Positions 24,501 to 36,331 of a stretch of 64,000 bases of DNA are shown here, piece after piece. Made by a program: the position numbers and the translations under genes. Numbering within the stretch: the stretch's first letter is position 1; the number at the start of each line of letters is the position of its first letter. Location of the stretch: the NCBI GenBank assembly GCA_008638375.1, contig CM018032.1, positions 59,773,382 to 59,837,381 on the forward strand, read 5' to 3'. This DNA comes from Nyssa sinensis. Its lineage: Eukaryota > Streptophyta > Magnoliopsida > Cornales > Nyssaceae. The notes under the pieces are model-generated. The model was not told the DNA's origin and searched no databases. It saw nothing but the letters and a program-made list of their open reading frames with translations.

Positions 24501-25057
24501 TCAACTGTGAAGTCTCAGAAAATCTATGCTCAACTGGTCAGGAAAATGATGCCCAATTGTCAACTCCTCCAGGTGTGGATAATTCAGATGGAAATGATGA
24601 CAGTTGCAGTTGGGTTCATAATGGCAATGAAAGTGATGATCCACCAAGCAACCGTAATGAGAACATTAATACTGAAGAACCTTCTAATGCAGATGTCCAA
24701 CAAACCATTAAAGATTTTCAGGCAGAAATCCTTCACATGGATGGTTTGTCCAGAGTAGTTGTTCCAGAAGGTAGCCAGCATGGGCAAGCAGTCAGTGCAG
24801 ATGCAAGGATGGTAAGTAGGCATGAGATTATGGTCAAGCCAGGGCAATTTCAAGATCCCATCTCAATTCAAAGCGTTGAGGTTCAGACTGGTAGTTCTGC
24901 AGGCTCTGATGTGGAGTTGGGAAAGGTTGTTGGTGACAATAGTGCATTTGACCCTCCAACTCCAAGCAATATATTGGCGTCCTGCAACGATGTTTTGGGG
25001 GATGCTGATGATGGTTCAAACATGAGCAAGGAAATTAGGAAGAACCTTAACATCTAA
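5834..25057 (+). CDS. PELP1/Rix1-like ARM-repeat protein (pre-rRNA processing), 13 exons, with two reading-frame lesions
   Basis: Exons I derive: 5834-6100, 6539-6655, 8466-8530, 12062-12167, 12777-12848, 13124-13183, 13319-13448, 13529-13734, 14124-14308, 16466-16593, 20472-20749, 22416-22663, 24366-25057. All junctions are GT-AG and all phases agree, giving about 850 residues once one extra base is discounted. The protein matches my memory of the plant family of At1g30240. Recognisable blocks are ECSSNRFLASYP (exon 2), HAGKFIQPVLNLLNEDSSEA (exon 4), KYAHCLALLPKSRGDEDSWS (exon 7), VTVPIDPLLAV (exon 9) and ELRIKVYSI-like KLRIKVYSII (exon 10). An NLS-like HKKRKH lies near residue 490 and the C terminus is acidic. 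In animals and yeast, PELP1/Rix1 acts with TEX10/Ipi1 and WDR18/Ipi3 in nucleolar 60S maturation; the same role here is inferred. Oddities: TAA at 13,666-13,668 in exon 8, an extra base near 22,461 in exon 12, and a C terminus that ends abruptly. It may be a pseudogene or contain sequence errors. Confidence 0.82.
7734..7840 (+). mobile_element. SINE fragment, Au-like 3' part, in PELP1-like intron 2
   Basis: The segment has a pol III B-box-like GATTCGAGTTGCGGAAACAA. It is followed by GGGGGTAAGCTGCGTATATC, then CCCCGTAGCGGCGCGAGCC and TTGTGCACTGG. This order is the one I know from the 3' half of plant Au-type SINEs. The A-box half is missing or unrecognisable, so it looks 5'-truncated. No target duplication was found. 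Confidence 0.6.
9410..9431 (+). repeat. Poly(G) tract of about 20 bases in intron 3
   Basis: A GT-rich stretch from about 9,390 runs into an almost unbroken G run, with T runs before it. Such a tract can form G-quadruplex structure and is a common site of sequencing error. Confidence 0.8.
9829..10158 (+). repeat. Tandem duplication of about 165 bp in PELP1-like intron 3
   Basis: Unit 1 (9,829-9,997) and unit 2 (9,998-10,158) share GATACATTAAGATGGTTCAG at 9,890 and 10,051, a spacing of 161 bp. Flanking stretches such as TTAGAACCAGGTCTG match too. The copies differ by scattered substitutions and small indels, so the duplication is not recent. Confidence 0.85.
12493..12534 (+). repeat. CT/CA microsatellite in intron 4
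   Basis: TCTCTCTCTCACTC leads into about 14 CA repeats. It is a simple sequence repeat in the intron before exon 5. Confidence 0.9.
13621..13680 (+). other. Exon 8 lesion: in-frame TAA inside a short diverged duplication
   Basis: The exon-8 frame is fixed by exon 7 phase and by the downstream block LILCCCAMLATPYPVE in the same frame. Between them the frame meets TAA at 13,666-13,668. The segments 13,621-13,652 (TCT GGA CGA CTG CTT ...) and 13,653-13,680 (TCT AGG CAG TTG CTA ...) resemble each other. The second copy reads SRQLLTEQS in another frame, which is what relatives have here. A duplication of about 32 bp plus a small compensating indel would explain it. Confidence 0.55.
14736..14835 (-). 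mobile_element. SINE (Au-like), tRNA-related head, minus strand, in intron 9
   Basis: On the minus strand the element reads GGGCGAGCCTTGGCACAACG at 14,833 downward, which carries the A box. After AGGTTGC and GTGACCTAGAGGTCAT comes a B box, GGGTTCAAATC. This is the characteristic start of Au-type plant SINEs (GGGCGAGCCTTGGCGCAACGG). The body may extend left to about 14,650, but that part is not recognisable. It lies antisense to the host gene. Confidence 0.75.
15969..16080 (-). mobile_element. 76-bp SINE-like insertion with perfect 18-bp target-site duplication, intron 9
   Basis: TTTGAATCTCTATGTATT occurs at 15,969-15,986 and again, identically, at 16,063-16,080. The 76 bp between (15,987-16,062) has a T-rich left end, so on the minus strand it ends in an A-rich tail after CTTACCTATC. 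It also contains a B-box-like GGTCCCAAGTTCAACTC. This is the hallmark of target-primed retroposition. The element is short and probably 5'-truncated. The perfect duplication suggests a fairly young insertion. Confidence 0.85.
16594..20471 (+). other. Intron 10 of the PELP1-like gene (3.9 kb), repeat-laden
   Basis: This is the largest intron of the gene. It contains the 188-bp tandem duplication and several kilobases resembling decayed retrotransposon sequence. Near 20,080-20,220 there is an LTR-like stretch with CCTATGTGGGATACAAG. A GC-rich GGAGGCGGCGGCGGTGACGG block lies near 20,028. The open frames at 18,171-18,365, 18,690-18,875, 19,442-19,813 (-), 19,718-19,903 and 20,041-20,235 show no family signature. 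Confidence 0.55.
17371..17749 (+). repeat. 188-bp tandem duplication in intron 10
   Basis: AATCAATCAATACAAG begins at 17,371 and again at 17,559. Both units continue with ACCTG(C/T)TACGCTG, TAGACTTAATTC, TTAGTCATTTCTCCCT and a CAACCACTT block. The copies are clearly homologous but diverged. They look like part of a decayed repetitive element. Confidence 0.85.
20451..20477 (+). other. Competing splice acceptors before exon 11
   Basis: The reading frame requires the acceptor CAG ending at 20,471, which lacks a pyrimidine tract. A stronger-looking acceptor, ACTAATTTGCAG, ends 17 bases upstream at 20,454. Its use would shift the frame and meet TAG at 20,475-20,477. It could yield unproductive transcripts. 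Confidence 0.5.
22452..22464 (+). other. Exon 12 single-base insertion (frameshift)
   Basis: Exon 12 enters in the frame GGALSSEYWRSSVDL, where TTG ends at 22,460. The conserved continuation LLVSVATNACDG begins at CTT 22,462 in the next frame. Removing one T at about 22,461 joins them and also gives the correct phase for exon 13. Without removal the frame stops 27 bases downstream. Confidence 0.75.
23850..23893 (+). repeat. CT/GT compound microsatellite in intron 12
   Basis: About eleven CT repeats are followed by TATGTGTG and GT repeats. A separate CT run lies at 24,155-24,178 in the same intron. Confidence 0.9.
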
Positions 25058-26040
25058 GGGCCCGAGTCACTCTTATTAGTTTTCTATATGCATGTAGCTG
25101 ATTATATATTACTTCCATTACCATTTGTTTCTTTGTTGAAGTAAGAGAACATCCTTGGCTTCTCAGAGTTCATTTACACATCCTGCCAATATTTGTATTC
25201 CATTTCCTCTTTTTGTGCAAACTAACTGCTGGTTTTTGGCTGAATGTGGCCGAGAGGACTTCAACTTGGTCTTTTGCAGCAAAGCATAAGTTCGATCAGA
25301 TACACGTAAAGTATACCCTTGGAAAATATGGATGACATGTGCATTACATAAAGCAATCCTTATAAAAATAGCCAATGTGTAACTCAAGGCTTGTAGATCA
25401 AATTGCCAGAGGAATCAGCTTCCCTTCAAAAAAGTTCATTTAGTTTTTCATATAGCTTGTTTCAGCTGCAAAATCATTGTTATGCCTAAAGAATGATTTT
25501 GGCTGATATATCTAACCATTCTCGAATCTGGACAAGACACTATTACTTTTTTTCTCACAATTTTTCTTAATATACATTGAATGTATGTCACATCATTTAC
25601 TGTTTGTTTATTTAATGACAAATGTATGATGTGCACATGCATCTAATGCCATATTAAAACAAACTGAGAGATGAGTGTAACGAGAAGTGTAATTTTTCGT
25701 AATATATATTGAATGCATGTTACATCATTTACTATTTATTTATTTAATAATAAATCATATTAAAACAGATCGAGAGAAAAGTGTAGTGAGAAATTATTTC
25801 ATGAACTTATTACATGCGTACGACGACTTCTATAATTTTAGTCATATAGTAAATTTTATATGAATTTTACAAAATATTAAAATTATAAAAATTGTTACAC
25901 TGTGTAGAGCTTATAGAATATATATATATTTGTAAGGGATATCATCTTGGTTGGGCTCTTCTCGGGTGTGACTGTGGAAGGACTAGAACCTTACCGGTTA
26001 AGAATTAAGATAAAAAGAGTGGGCGACAAGGACCTTTTAA
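25058..26040. other. 3' flank of the PELP1-like gene with a 132-bp tandem duplication
   Basis: This is probable 3' UTR followed by intergenic DNA. A duplicated unit occupies about 25,560-25,690 and 25,691-25,795. The shared blocks are TTGAATG(T/C)ATGT, ACATCATTTACT and CATATTAAAACA, with a spacing of 132 bp. No gene is seen. Confidence 0.7.
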
Positions 26041-26050
26041 ATTCGGGCCA

Positions 26051-26165
26051 TGGGCCATAGGCATTTAGATATGCCCGTCCAACTCTTTTATATCAAGTCG
26101 AGCCTGGTTCGGGGCCGAGGCTTAGATAGAACAAAAGTTGATTAGGGTTTAGGGTTTGTCTATAT
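26051..26165 (+). promoter_or_regulatory. RPS9 promoter: site II element, double telo-box, TATA-like sequence
   Basis: TGGGCC at 26,051-26,056 is a site II element. A TTAGGGTTTAGGGTTT stretch at 26,142-26,157 is a doubled telo-box in reverse orientation. CTATATAA at about 26,160-26,167 is TATA-like. Telo-boxes with site II motifs are the established signature of plant ribosomal-protein and cell-proliferation promoters. The leader downstream is pyrimidine-rich. Confidence 0.75.
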
Positions 26166-26239
26166 AACGAAGGATTCTCTCACAGTTTGCTGCTTTCTCG
26201 TTCGTCTTCCTTAGCTCCCGACGGCAAGCCTACGCAGTC

Positions 26240-29368
<3,129 letters not shown>

Positions 29369-29412
29369 ATGACATTTGGCACAGAAATCTAAGTGCTCTT
29401 GTTTTGTGTTTG

Positions 29413-29415
<3 letters not shown>

Positions 29416-29453
<38 letters not shown>
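29416..29453 (+). repeat. CT microsatellite in the RPS9 3' UTR
   Basis: About 18 CT repeats begin 48 bases after the RPS9 stop codon, so they probably lie in the transcript. Confidence 0.9.
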
Positions 29454-29454
<1 letters not shown>

Positions 29455-30940
29455 AGTTACTAGTTTTCTCACTCATCTGCCCTTCCTCAAATTTTTATTT
29501 AATTAGACAAGTTCTGATGTTTGATTCATATGGATTAGAATACAACTGAGTTGGTTAAAATCAATGTTTTTGGTTTTGGCTATGAAATGAGCGGTAGCAG
29601 ATGAATTGATTTCCTTTTCTGTTTGAGAAAAAAGTTGTTCGAGGATCGTCCATGCCTTTTTGTCAACATCGCACCTGTAATATGTTATTAGGCCTGATTT
29701 TGGGGAGTTTTGTGGTTGTGTGATGCTAAATTTTTGGATTTATTTTCGTCATTTTCTCTTTTTGTCAATGGCTTGCAATAATCTGTTCTAACTTCTCTGC
29801 CTGATGGATTTTGCTGTAGAATTTAGATTACTGGATACTACAGCCAATGAGCTTGATCTGTGGCAGGTAAACAAAATTTTTGAGGGAAATCTTTTTGCGA
29901 ATGATTTGATCTGTGTGCGCTCTTCTTCCCTTTAATAGTGTTTATAGATAGAGAGGGGAAATTAATAAATAAGGCCCAAAGACTTTTTAAAGATGGTGTT
30001 CCAAGTCTGATAAACGTCGGTAAAGTTGCCATGCATTTGAACTTTTTCGGACTTTGTAATGGCAGTAGGCTGGTGTACTGGGCTAGTTTTTGTTGAAGTC
30101 TGGTATGAGCAATGACTGATGGTGCTAGCGTATGAGTTTGAATGAGCTGATGCTAGCGACAGGTGGGAGCAGGTGGCCTTTGTTTTGTGAGTTTGTTCAT
30201 GGCACGAAAGCCTCTGCATTTCAATACGACTCGAGCTACACCACGTGTTGTGAACTACACCATGTGTTGTGACTATCGTAATTGTCGTCGTCATCGTCAT
30301 CATCATTTGTAACTTCTGATTGCCTTCCAAAATTAAGTTTTCTACATCATTTGTAACTTCTGATGGCCTTCCAAAATTAAGTTTTCTATGCAAATTTATG
30401 AAAAAGAGAAAAAAAGACGATTCAGATATAATTTTTAAAAGTTTTATAATTAATGTTTTAAAAATTATAAAAATATATTTAAATATAATAATTTAAATTA
30501 AAAAAATTATAAAAATTAAAATTAATAATTTATTAAATACGCATTTTAAAATGAAACATCTGTATTTAAAAACTTAAAACAAACGTAACCTAATTTTCAC
30601 AAACTTTCAAGTAGGATAGCGAATTGCCGGTTCCCAAACATCACGCCAGTTGTTCCCCAGTCCCCGGTTTCCGTCTAGAGATCACATACATGGCTGATAT
30701 ATATCGCTCACATATTGCTCCCGGGCAACGTGTACACCATTTGTGCTATTATAATATATCCAATCTCCACTGTTTGGCAGCGATTTCGGAATTGTACAGA
30801 ATTGATGTGACTCAAAGCCAATCTTCTTAGGGCACGCAACCAATCGATTAATTTAATAATTAAACCCTTTATGATTAACGCTAAAACAAATTCTTTGTTA
30901 TTGAAATTAAAAATAAAAATCTCGAGCGTGACTTGGCATC
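29454..30940. other. Intergenic DNA downstream of RPS9
   Basis: No gene is recognisable. The open frame 29,962-30,393 (-) overlaps the 44-bp duplication at 30,301-30,388 and has no family resemblance. AT-rich sequence follows at about 30,400-30,560. Confidence 0.6.
30301..30388 (+). repeat. Near-perfect 44-bp tandem duplication
   Basis: CATCATTTGTAACTTCTGAT begins at 30,301 and at 30,345. Both units continue through GCCTTCCAAAATTAAG and TTTTCTA. I see a single T/G difference in the units, so the duplication looks recent. Confidence 0.9.
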
Positions 30941-30959
30941 AGTAGGATGTGAGAGGTGT

Positions 30960-31200
30960 TAATGACGTGGCTCACCAAAACGGTAACGGTTTGGACTGGT
31001 TTCCAAAATCAGACGATTAATCACCACATGTCACAAATTGGTCAGCAAAGATAACTCCTCTCTTCCCGCGGTGCGGACACGTGTCGCTAGAGTAAAGTGT
31101 CTTCTTTCACACAAAAAGGCTTGGCTAACTAGAAAGCCAAGTATACGTAACCCCCCCCCTCTCTCTCTCTCTCAATATATATATATATATATATACAACA
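30960..31200 (+). promoter_or_regulatory. Promoter of the small acidic protein gene: ACGT-core motifs and CT/TA repeats
   Basis: ACGTGGC at 30,965-30,971 and a palindromic CACGTG within ACACGTGTCGC at 31,078-31,083 are G-box/ABRE-type bZIP and bHLH sites. A C run, a CT run and a TA run occupy about 31,150-31,195. The TA run could serve as a TATA region. ABA or light response is suggested by the motifs but not shown. Confidence 0.55.
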
Positions 31201-31342
31201 CGTATATATGGAAGCACGATCTTAAAAGAATTGGTCCAAGACAAGCGGCTTCGTTCCGTTATCCTTTCTAACTTACGCCTTTCCCTGACGTTGTTGTTCA
31301 TCTTGATCTTTTTCTACTAGATCGTTTAATATTCGAATCAAA

Positions 31343-31804
31343 ATGACTGTGAAACAACCTGCGAACGACTTGCGATACCAGGACAACTCTGATTCTGATC
31401 TCCGGAAATCCAAGGAGTTCTTGTCTCTGGATGACGATAAAATCGCAGAAAAGAAATTCTCCGAACGAGAAGCTGATCGGATTTTGAACGGGAAGTTGAA
31501 GGTGTTTATGGAGCTCGAGACGGATCAAGAGAGTATTGGATCGTCGGAAGACACGGAGTCTCCAAGATCGGTAGCGAAGGTTGGGCAATGGACGCCTAAG
31601 AAGATTGCGTACGTGCATAGCCAGATATTGAGGATCAGAGAGGAAGACTCGCACCTTGGTGAGGATATCGGTGAGAGATTGAGCGCCAAAGATAAGCTCG
31701 CTGGCCATCACGTTGCTTCGCATATGGATGTCGTGCTTTTCTCGAAGCCGATGTTACCTGCTTCGCCCCTCGGTAGCAAGACGGCTATCAAGACAGTCAA
31801 CTGA
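31343..31804 (+). CDS. Small acidic plant-specific protein, function unknown
   Basis: The coding sequence is a single exon of 153 codons. The ATG at 31,343 is the first in the frame and sits in an AAAATGAC context. The protein is hydrophilic and rich in Asp, Glu, Ser and Lys, with no signal peptide or membrane segment. Ordered-looking parts are FSEREADRILNGKLKVFMEL near residues 38-57 and VGQWTPKKIAYVHSQILRIR near residues 79-98, followed by EEDSHLGEDIG. From memory it resembles the small family that includes At1g69760 and At1g26920. I could not verify this and know of no defined function. A GT-AG intron (31,815-32,555) falls in the 3' UTR, 10 bases after the stop, too close to be expected to trigger nonsense-mediated decay. 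Confidence 0.75.
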   Translation: MTVKQPANDLRYQDNSDSDLRKSKEFLSLDDDKIAEKKFSEREADRILNGKLKVFMELETDQESIGSSEDTESPRSVAKVGQWTPKKIAYVHSQILRIREEDSHLGEDIGERLSAKDKLAGHHVASHMDVVLFSKPMLPASPLGSKTAIKTVN

Positions 31805-31814
31805 ATCAACCAAG

Positions 31815-32760
31815 GTTCGTCCACTCTTTTTTTTTTTTTCCCTTCCTCTGTGTGTATATATATGTGTGTGTAGCTTTGGCCTTTTAGCCAGGATCAACAT
31901 CTCTCGCGCGTCAGTGCGTGGGAGAAAATTTGTGACTGATTTCTTGAATTTACTCTGTTCGTCTCTGAATCTTGATTTTACTGTCAGGTTTCAATTTTTT
32001 GCTTCTAATTACTTGTTAGGATTCCATGAAAAAGAACTTTGATTCTTTTTGTCCTTCAAAGATCATTAAATGAATATGAAATCAAGGTTTAACCATAGTT
32101 TATCCTAAGAATAATTAGAATAATTCGTCTCTGTTAATATATCCTCTGTTCCTTTCACCTTGAGACATACCGTGACAATAAAAATGATCATTAAACTACT
32201 TGCAAATTGCAAAGATTCAATTTTGTTTCCTTTTCTTTTAATTGTATACACAAAAGCCCGCATATTCACGAGGATCTCCTGGATTCAAGTTTCACTATTT
32301 GAGGCTCTCCCGCCTGAATATTGAGCTTTTTTTATTTTCTAGTTTGAAACTTTCCGCTAGTATTTTATTTAATTAATTTAAAAATAAATTTGGTAATAAT
32401 TTTTAAATTATTATTTTAACAATCCTTGTTTTAAGGGTTCGAATCGGGTATGGGTGATATAGAATTCCATTTAGTGCCATAATATTATAGTATAAAAACA
32501 AATTAATCATTTTTAACTGATTTGTCTTCTTTTTCCTTTTCTTCTAATTGGGCAGGAGAGGAGTAGGAGCATGAGATTTTCAAGAAAGGATGTGCAAAGC
32601 AGATAAAGAGTTGTTTTAGTTTTGTGTATGGTTCGGATCTGTAGCCCCCTTTTCAGTTTCCTTCTTTCCTAGGATTAGAATTGATCATACGATATGTAGA
32701 GAGAAAGAGTTAAGTGCTGCTGTACAGTTAGAGAAGGTAATACTAGTTGGTGGAAGGGAC
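31815..32760 (+). other. 3'-UTR intron and terminal noncoding exon of the small acidic protein gene
   Basis: The donor CCAAG|GTTCGT is at 31,814/31,815 and the acceptor TTGGGCAG|GAGAGG ends at 32,555. The terminal exon from 32,556 contains stops in all frames. Its end is estimated at about 32,760 from base composition. Confidence 0.55.
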
Positions 32761-34069
32761 AAAATGGGCCTCTTTTGCACTCTCTCCTTTTTTGTCAAGT
32801 ATCCATTCAAGATAAGGGGTATTAAAACAGGCGATCTTTTAAAAACTAATTGACATATTCAAGACTTTTTAAAAGGATTTGACCCATTGTTTTTAGAAGA
32901 TGCGCTTACCAATGACACCTTTAAGAGGCCCTTTGGCCCCTCGCTGTCTCTGAAACTGCATGCCCAAGCTGGAGGTTTTTAGGACATGTAGTAGCGGCAA
33001 TTGAGATTTGAAGTCCCAATTGGGGTCAAACACCTGCCTAAACGTCGATACCAAAGTTCAAACAGTTTGTTTTGCCTTTAAATTAAAAGCTCTTTTAGTA
33101 AGAATATTTTTAAATTAAAAAACTTTCAACAAGTTTATTTATTATTATTCAAAAATACCTTTACAGAGAACATCTTTATATTCAAAAGTTCTCAAATTAA
33201 GTAAAAGAAATTTATAAAATGTATATTTATTTATTTTAATTAAAATTAAATAATAATATAATATTCATATGATTATATATTTGACAAATTAAGGTTGCAG
33301 CACCTCTTCAGATAGGAAGAGCCAGTTACTGGCCTCGGAAAAAAAGACTCTAAACACAGAAGTTCTTCTTGATGCAAAAGAAGATAAATTCCGGCTCATG
33401 ATTAATTAAGGGTTGGATTGGAGTCTCAGGTAGTCCATATAGTTGTTGGGCTGGCCTAGTTGCCCTTTCATGGGCCTGATCTTAGTCAACGATGCCGGAT
33501 TTGAAACATCTGTTACTGAGTTGGCTCAAATCAAGTTAAATTTGGGTTACGGTATGTCGGAACTCGTTTCCTCTGTTATTCCCTTACGGTCACAAGCTCT
33601 TATGAAATTTGGCTGTGCCTACCAAAGTTTTGAGGTATTTTTTGTCAAATATATATAAATTTTGTAAAACTAGTCATCAAAGAAGGTTAACTTTAACCAA
33701 AATATTTAAATATTTTTAGGATGATTATAAAACATAATTTTCACATAATCTATGATTATTTTGACCAAGAAAAAAAAAAGCCAAAGTTTTGCAGGATATA
33801 TTGTCAGTCTTCTCAACAGAAAAACTAAAAGATATTTGGTATTGGCCTTTCCAATAGGTCTTGGCCTAAGCAATTCATATTGAGTTCAGGAACTGTTTAG
33901 GTTATCGGAGAATTAAAGAAACATATTTTCGAAATAGTTAGCCTAGTTGATAAAATATGACTAATCTAAGTACATGAAACTCCCGTCATTATAAGTTTTA
34001 GGTATTGTAACAAATAGTATTGCACAAAATAATAGTTGTAACACAAAAGAAATGTCAAAGAAACTGATT

Positions 34070-34290
34070 TATTTATTTTTTTAATTAAACAAACATAGGC
34101 TAAAAGCTAGGCATAAAGAGGCGTCCGCATCCTCATCAATACTGTGTGAATGTCACTCGCTTGAGTAGACACAAGGACTTTCTTTTTATCACCCTCGGCA
34201 AAGGCTATCTATCCCACTTAGCAGAGAGGCTTAAACCCAATTACTTATGGTGAGGAATCCGAGCTCTGTCCACTCAACTATTTAATTCGG
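34070..34290 (-). mobile_element. Possible tRNA-derived SINE, minus strand
   Basis: On the minus strand the segment reads AGTTGAGTGGACAGAGCTCG (A-box-like), then ATTGGGTTTAAGCC (B-box-like) 30-odd bases later. It ends about 200 bp downstream in TTTAATTAAAAAAATAAATA. Head, spacing and A-rich tail fit a tRNA-derived SINE. I could not find target duplications. Confidence 0.45.
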
Positions 34291-34802
34291 CGGTTTCGTT
34301 GGGGGAGTTTTGAGAAGGTATAATAGAACACTCACCTGAATGCCATGTTCAAGGCGTTAAAGTTCCCACCAGGCATTTCCAGCCTGATCAATGTGGATTG
34401 AAATGCACTTCTACTGAGTGTTGCAGAAAGAGAAAGAGAGAGAGAGAGCCCAGACCAGACTTAAACAAGACAATGGCAGGTAAAGAGTTGGACTAGGCTA
34501 GAGGGCAACTGGACTCAGGCTAGTGGGCTATCCAACTGTTGGCCCAGGCTGTACTCTTTAGACTTTGGAGCACTGTTTTGCTCCCCTGCTACTAATAAAA
34601 TGGCATAATTAAGAGCCCAGCTATTGAGTCCAACTCTCGAAGAATTAGTTTTAGCTAGGTTAGATATGGAATACGGCTGGAAAAACACTTATTCAAGGCA
34701 TGCCAAATTGCCAATGCTTATTTCTTCTGTCAAGCTGTAACTTGATTGGCCAAGACACTGCTATTCAACTATAACTTTACCAACCCTGTGTTCATGGAGA
34801 AA

Positions 34803-34847
34803 TTATTTCACGAACCCGTCACACCACGTGACGGGTTCGTGGAATAA
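34803..34847. repeat. Perfectly spaced hairpin with 20-bp arms
   Basis: Left arm TTATTTCACGAACCCGTCAC (34,803-34,822) pairs with 34,828-34,847 with a single mismatch across a 5-base ACCAC loop. A CACGTG palindrome sits at the loop edge. It could be the core of a foldback element or an extruding cruciform. Confidence 0.85.
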
Positions 34848-36302
34848 TGTTTCGTGTTCACGTATTGGAACCACTTCAAAGTTCAAACGAGGAGAATAAA
34901 AAAAAGGGCATAAATTATGCTAACTGGACTATCAAGTTTAAAATAAGTTCAAGTTCATTTAGAGCAATGCCAAACGTTACGTGGTTGTCACAAATTTATA
35001 TGGATTTTTTATAATCTATTGAAGATCCAATGTGACCCGAAATTAAATTCGGAATTATTTTTGATCCCCTTTGTTTGAGTATTTTTTACCCGTTTCGTCT
35101 TTTATTTTATAATCCACATATAGAAGTTGGTGTTTTTTAGCATTCATTTTTACGAGAAGATAGCCAACTTTGTGTGAGTTGTCATTGGTTGTAAATTAGA
35201 TTTTAGGATTTGTGAGTATTTTATTTTTCTAACCTCCTCGATATTTAGTAGGGTGAATATTGTTGTTTGTGGACTATAAGCATTTTACCGAATCACGTAT
35301 ATCGTGTGTTTTCTCTATATTATTTGTTTTTATTTTTTCTTATTTGGAATCACAAACCACCAAATCCATTTGAAAGCTTATGTAACAATTTGGCATCTTA
35401 AAATTCATAACTCCACTCGATGTGCCAAATTTATTAACTTATTATATTTGTCTTCTATTGCGTGATGATTGAGTTCTGACATCCATTTGAGTAAGATTTC
35501 AGTCTTGGTAAAATTAAATTTTTATATGGGACCTATTATAAAATTTAATCAAAAATAAGAAAATAAATAGCATGTGACTCTTTGGTACGTAAAGTTTAAC
35601 ATAGAAAGAGACATGACAAATGCCATGTGATATTTGACATAGTGGTTGGCAATGGGTTAAGGTAGTTTTGAACTTAAAAAATGACCCATGCAAAAATTGA
35701 AGATGATCTTAGTTGTCATTTTTCATCAAGGTTTCTTCTGAACTCACCATAAAATATTAAGTGCAGTCACTTGTCAGATTCAGGACCACCTATGAAACTT
35801 TCATTAATGTGCCCATATGTGAAAAGCCACATGAATTTGTGCATCATTAATCATTAATCCTCCTCATGCTTACAATAATCACAAAAGAAAAGGAAAAGCT
35901 ATAGATGTAGGAATTATAAGGCATGAGAGCTGCAATTAAAGATGATGACAGGTTATTAGAGAATTCAAGAATATCTTGGCATGACATAATTTCTTTTCAC
36001 TTATCATTTGAATAAGCAAGTCAAATTCTCTAGATAATCAGTGATTTAGCCCCACAGCTGCATGCTCTTGTTGTTTTCTTAATTAATATTTTTCCTTCTA
36101 CTTGAAATTGAGAGATTCAAAAGCACTTAGGCCTCAAGGAATAAGATACATTATAATGGGAAAGTAATCATTTCATCTTAAGTGCTGTGATGTGGAGGAC
36201 CAGGTTAATCTGATGGGGATCTTCATATCAACACATTTGTATATCAAGCACATGAATAATCATAGATTAGGATGTAAAGCCCACCAAAATCACTGTATAA
36301 AT

Positions 36303-36331
36303 GTGTGTGTGTGTGTGTGTGTGTGTGTGTT
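36303..36331 (+). repeat. GT microsatellite
   Basis: About 14 GT repeats sit in intergenic DNA. Confidence 0.9.

Noticed and set aside
32430..32460. GGGTTCGAATC-type B box suggesting a tRNA gene
   Set aside because: No A box at the right distance and no cloverleaf can be drawn. It is inside a 3'-UTR intron.
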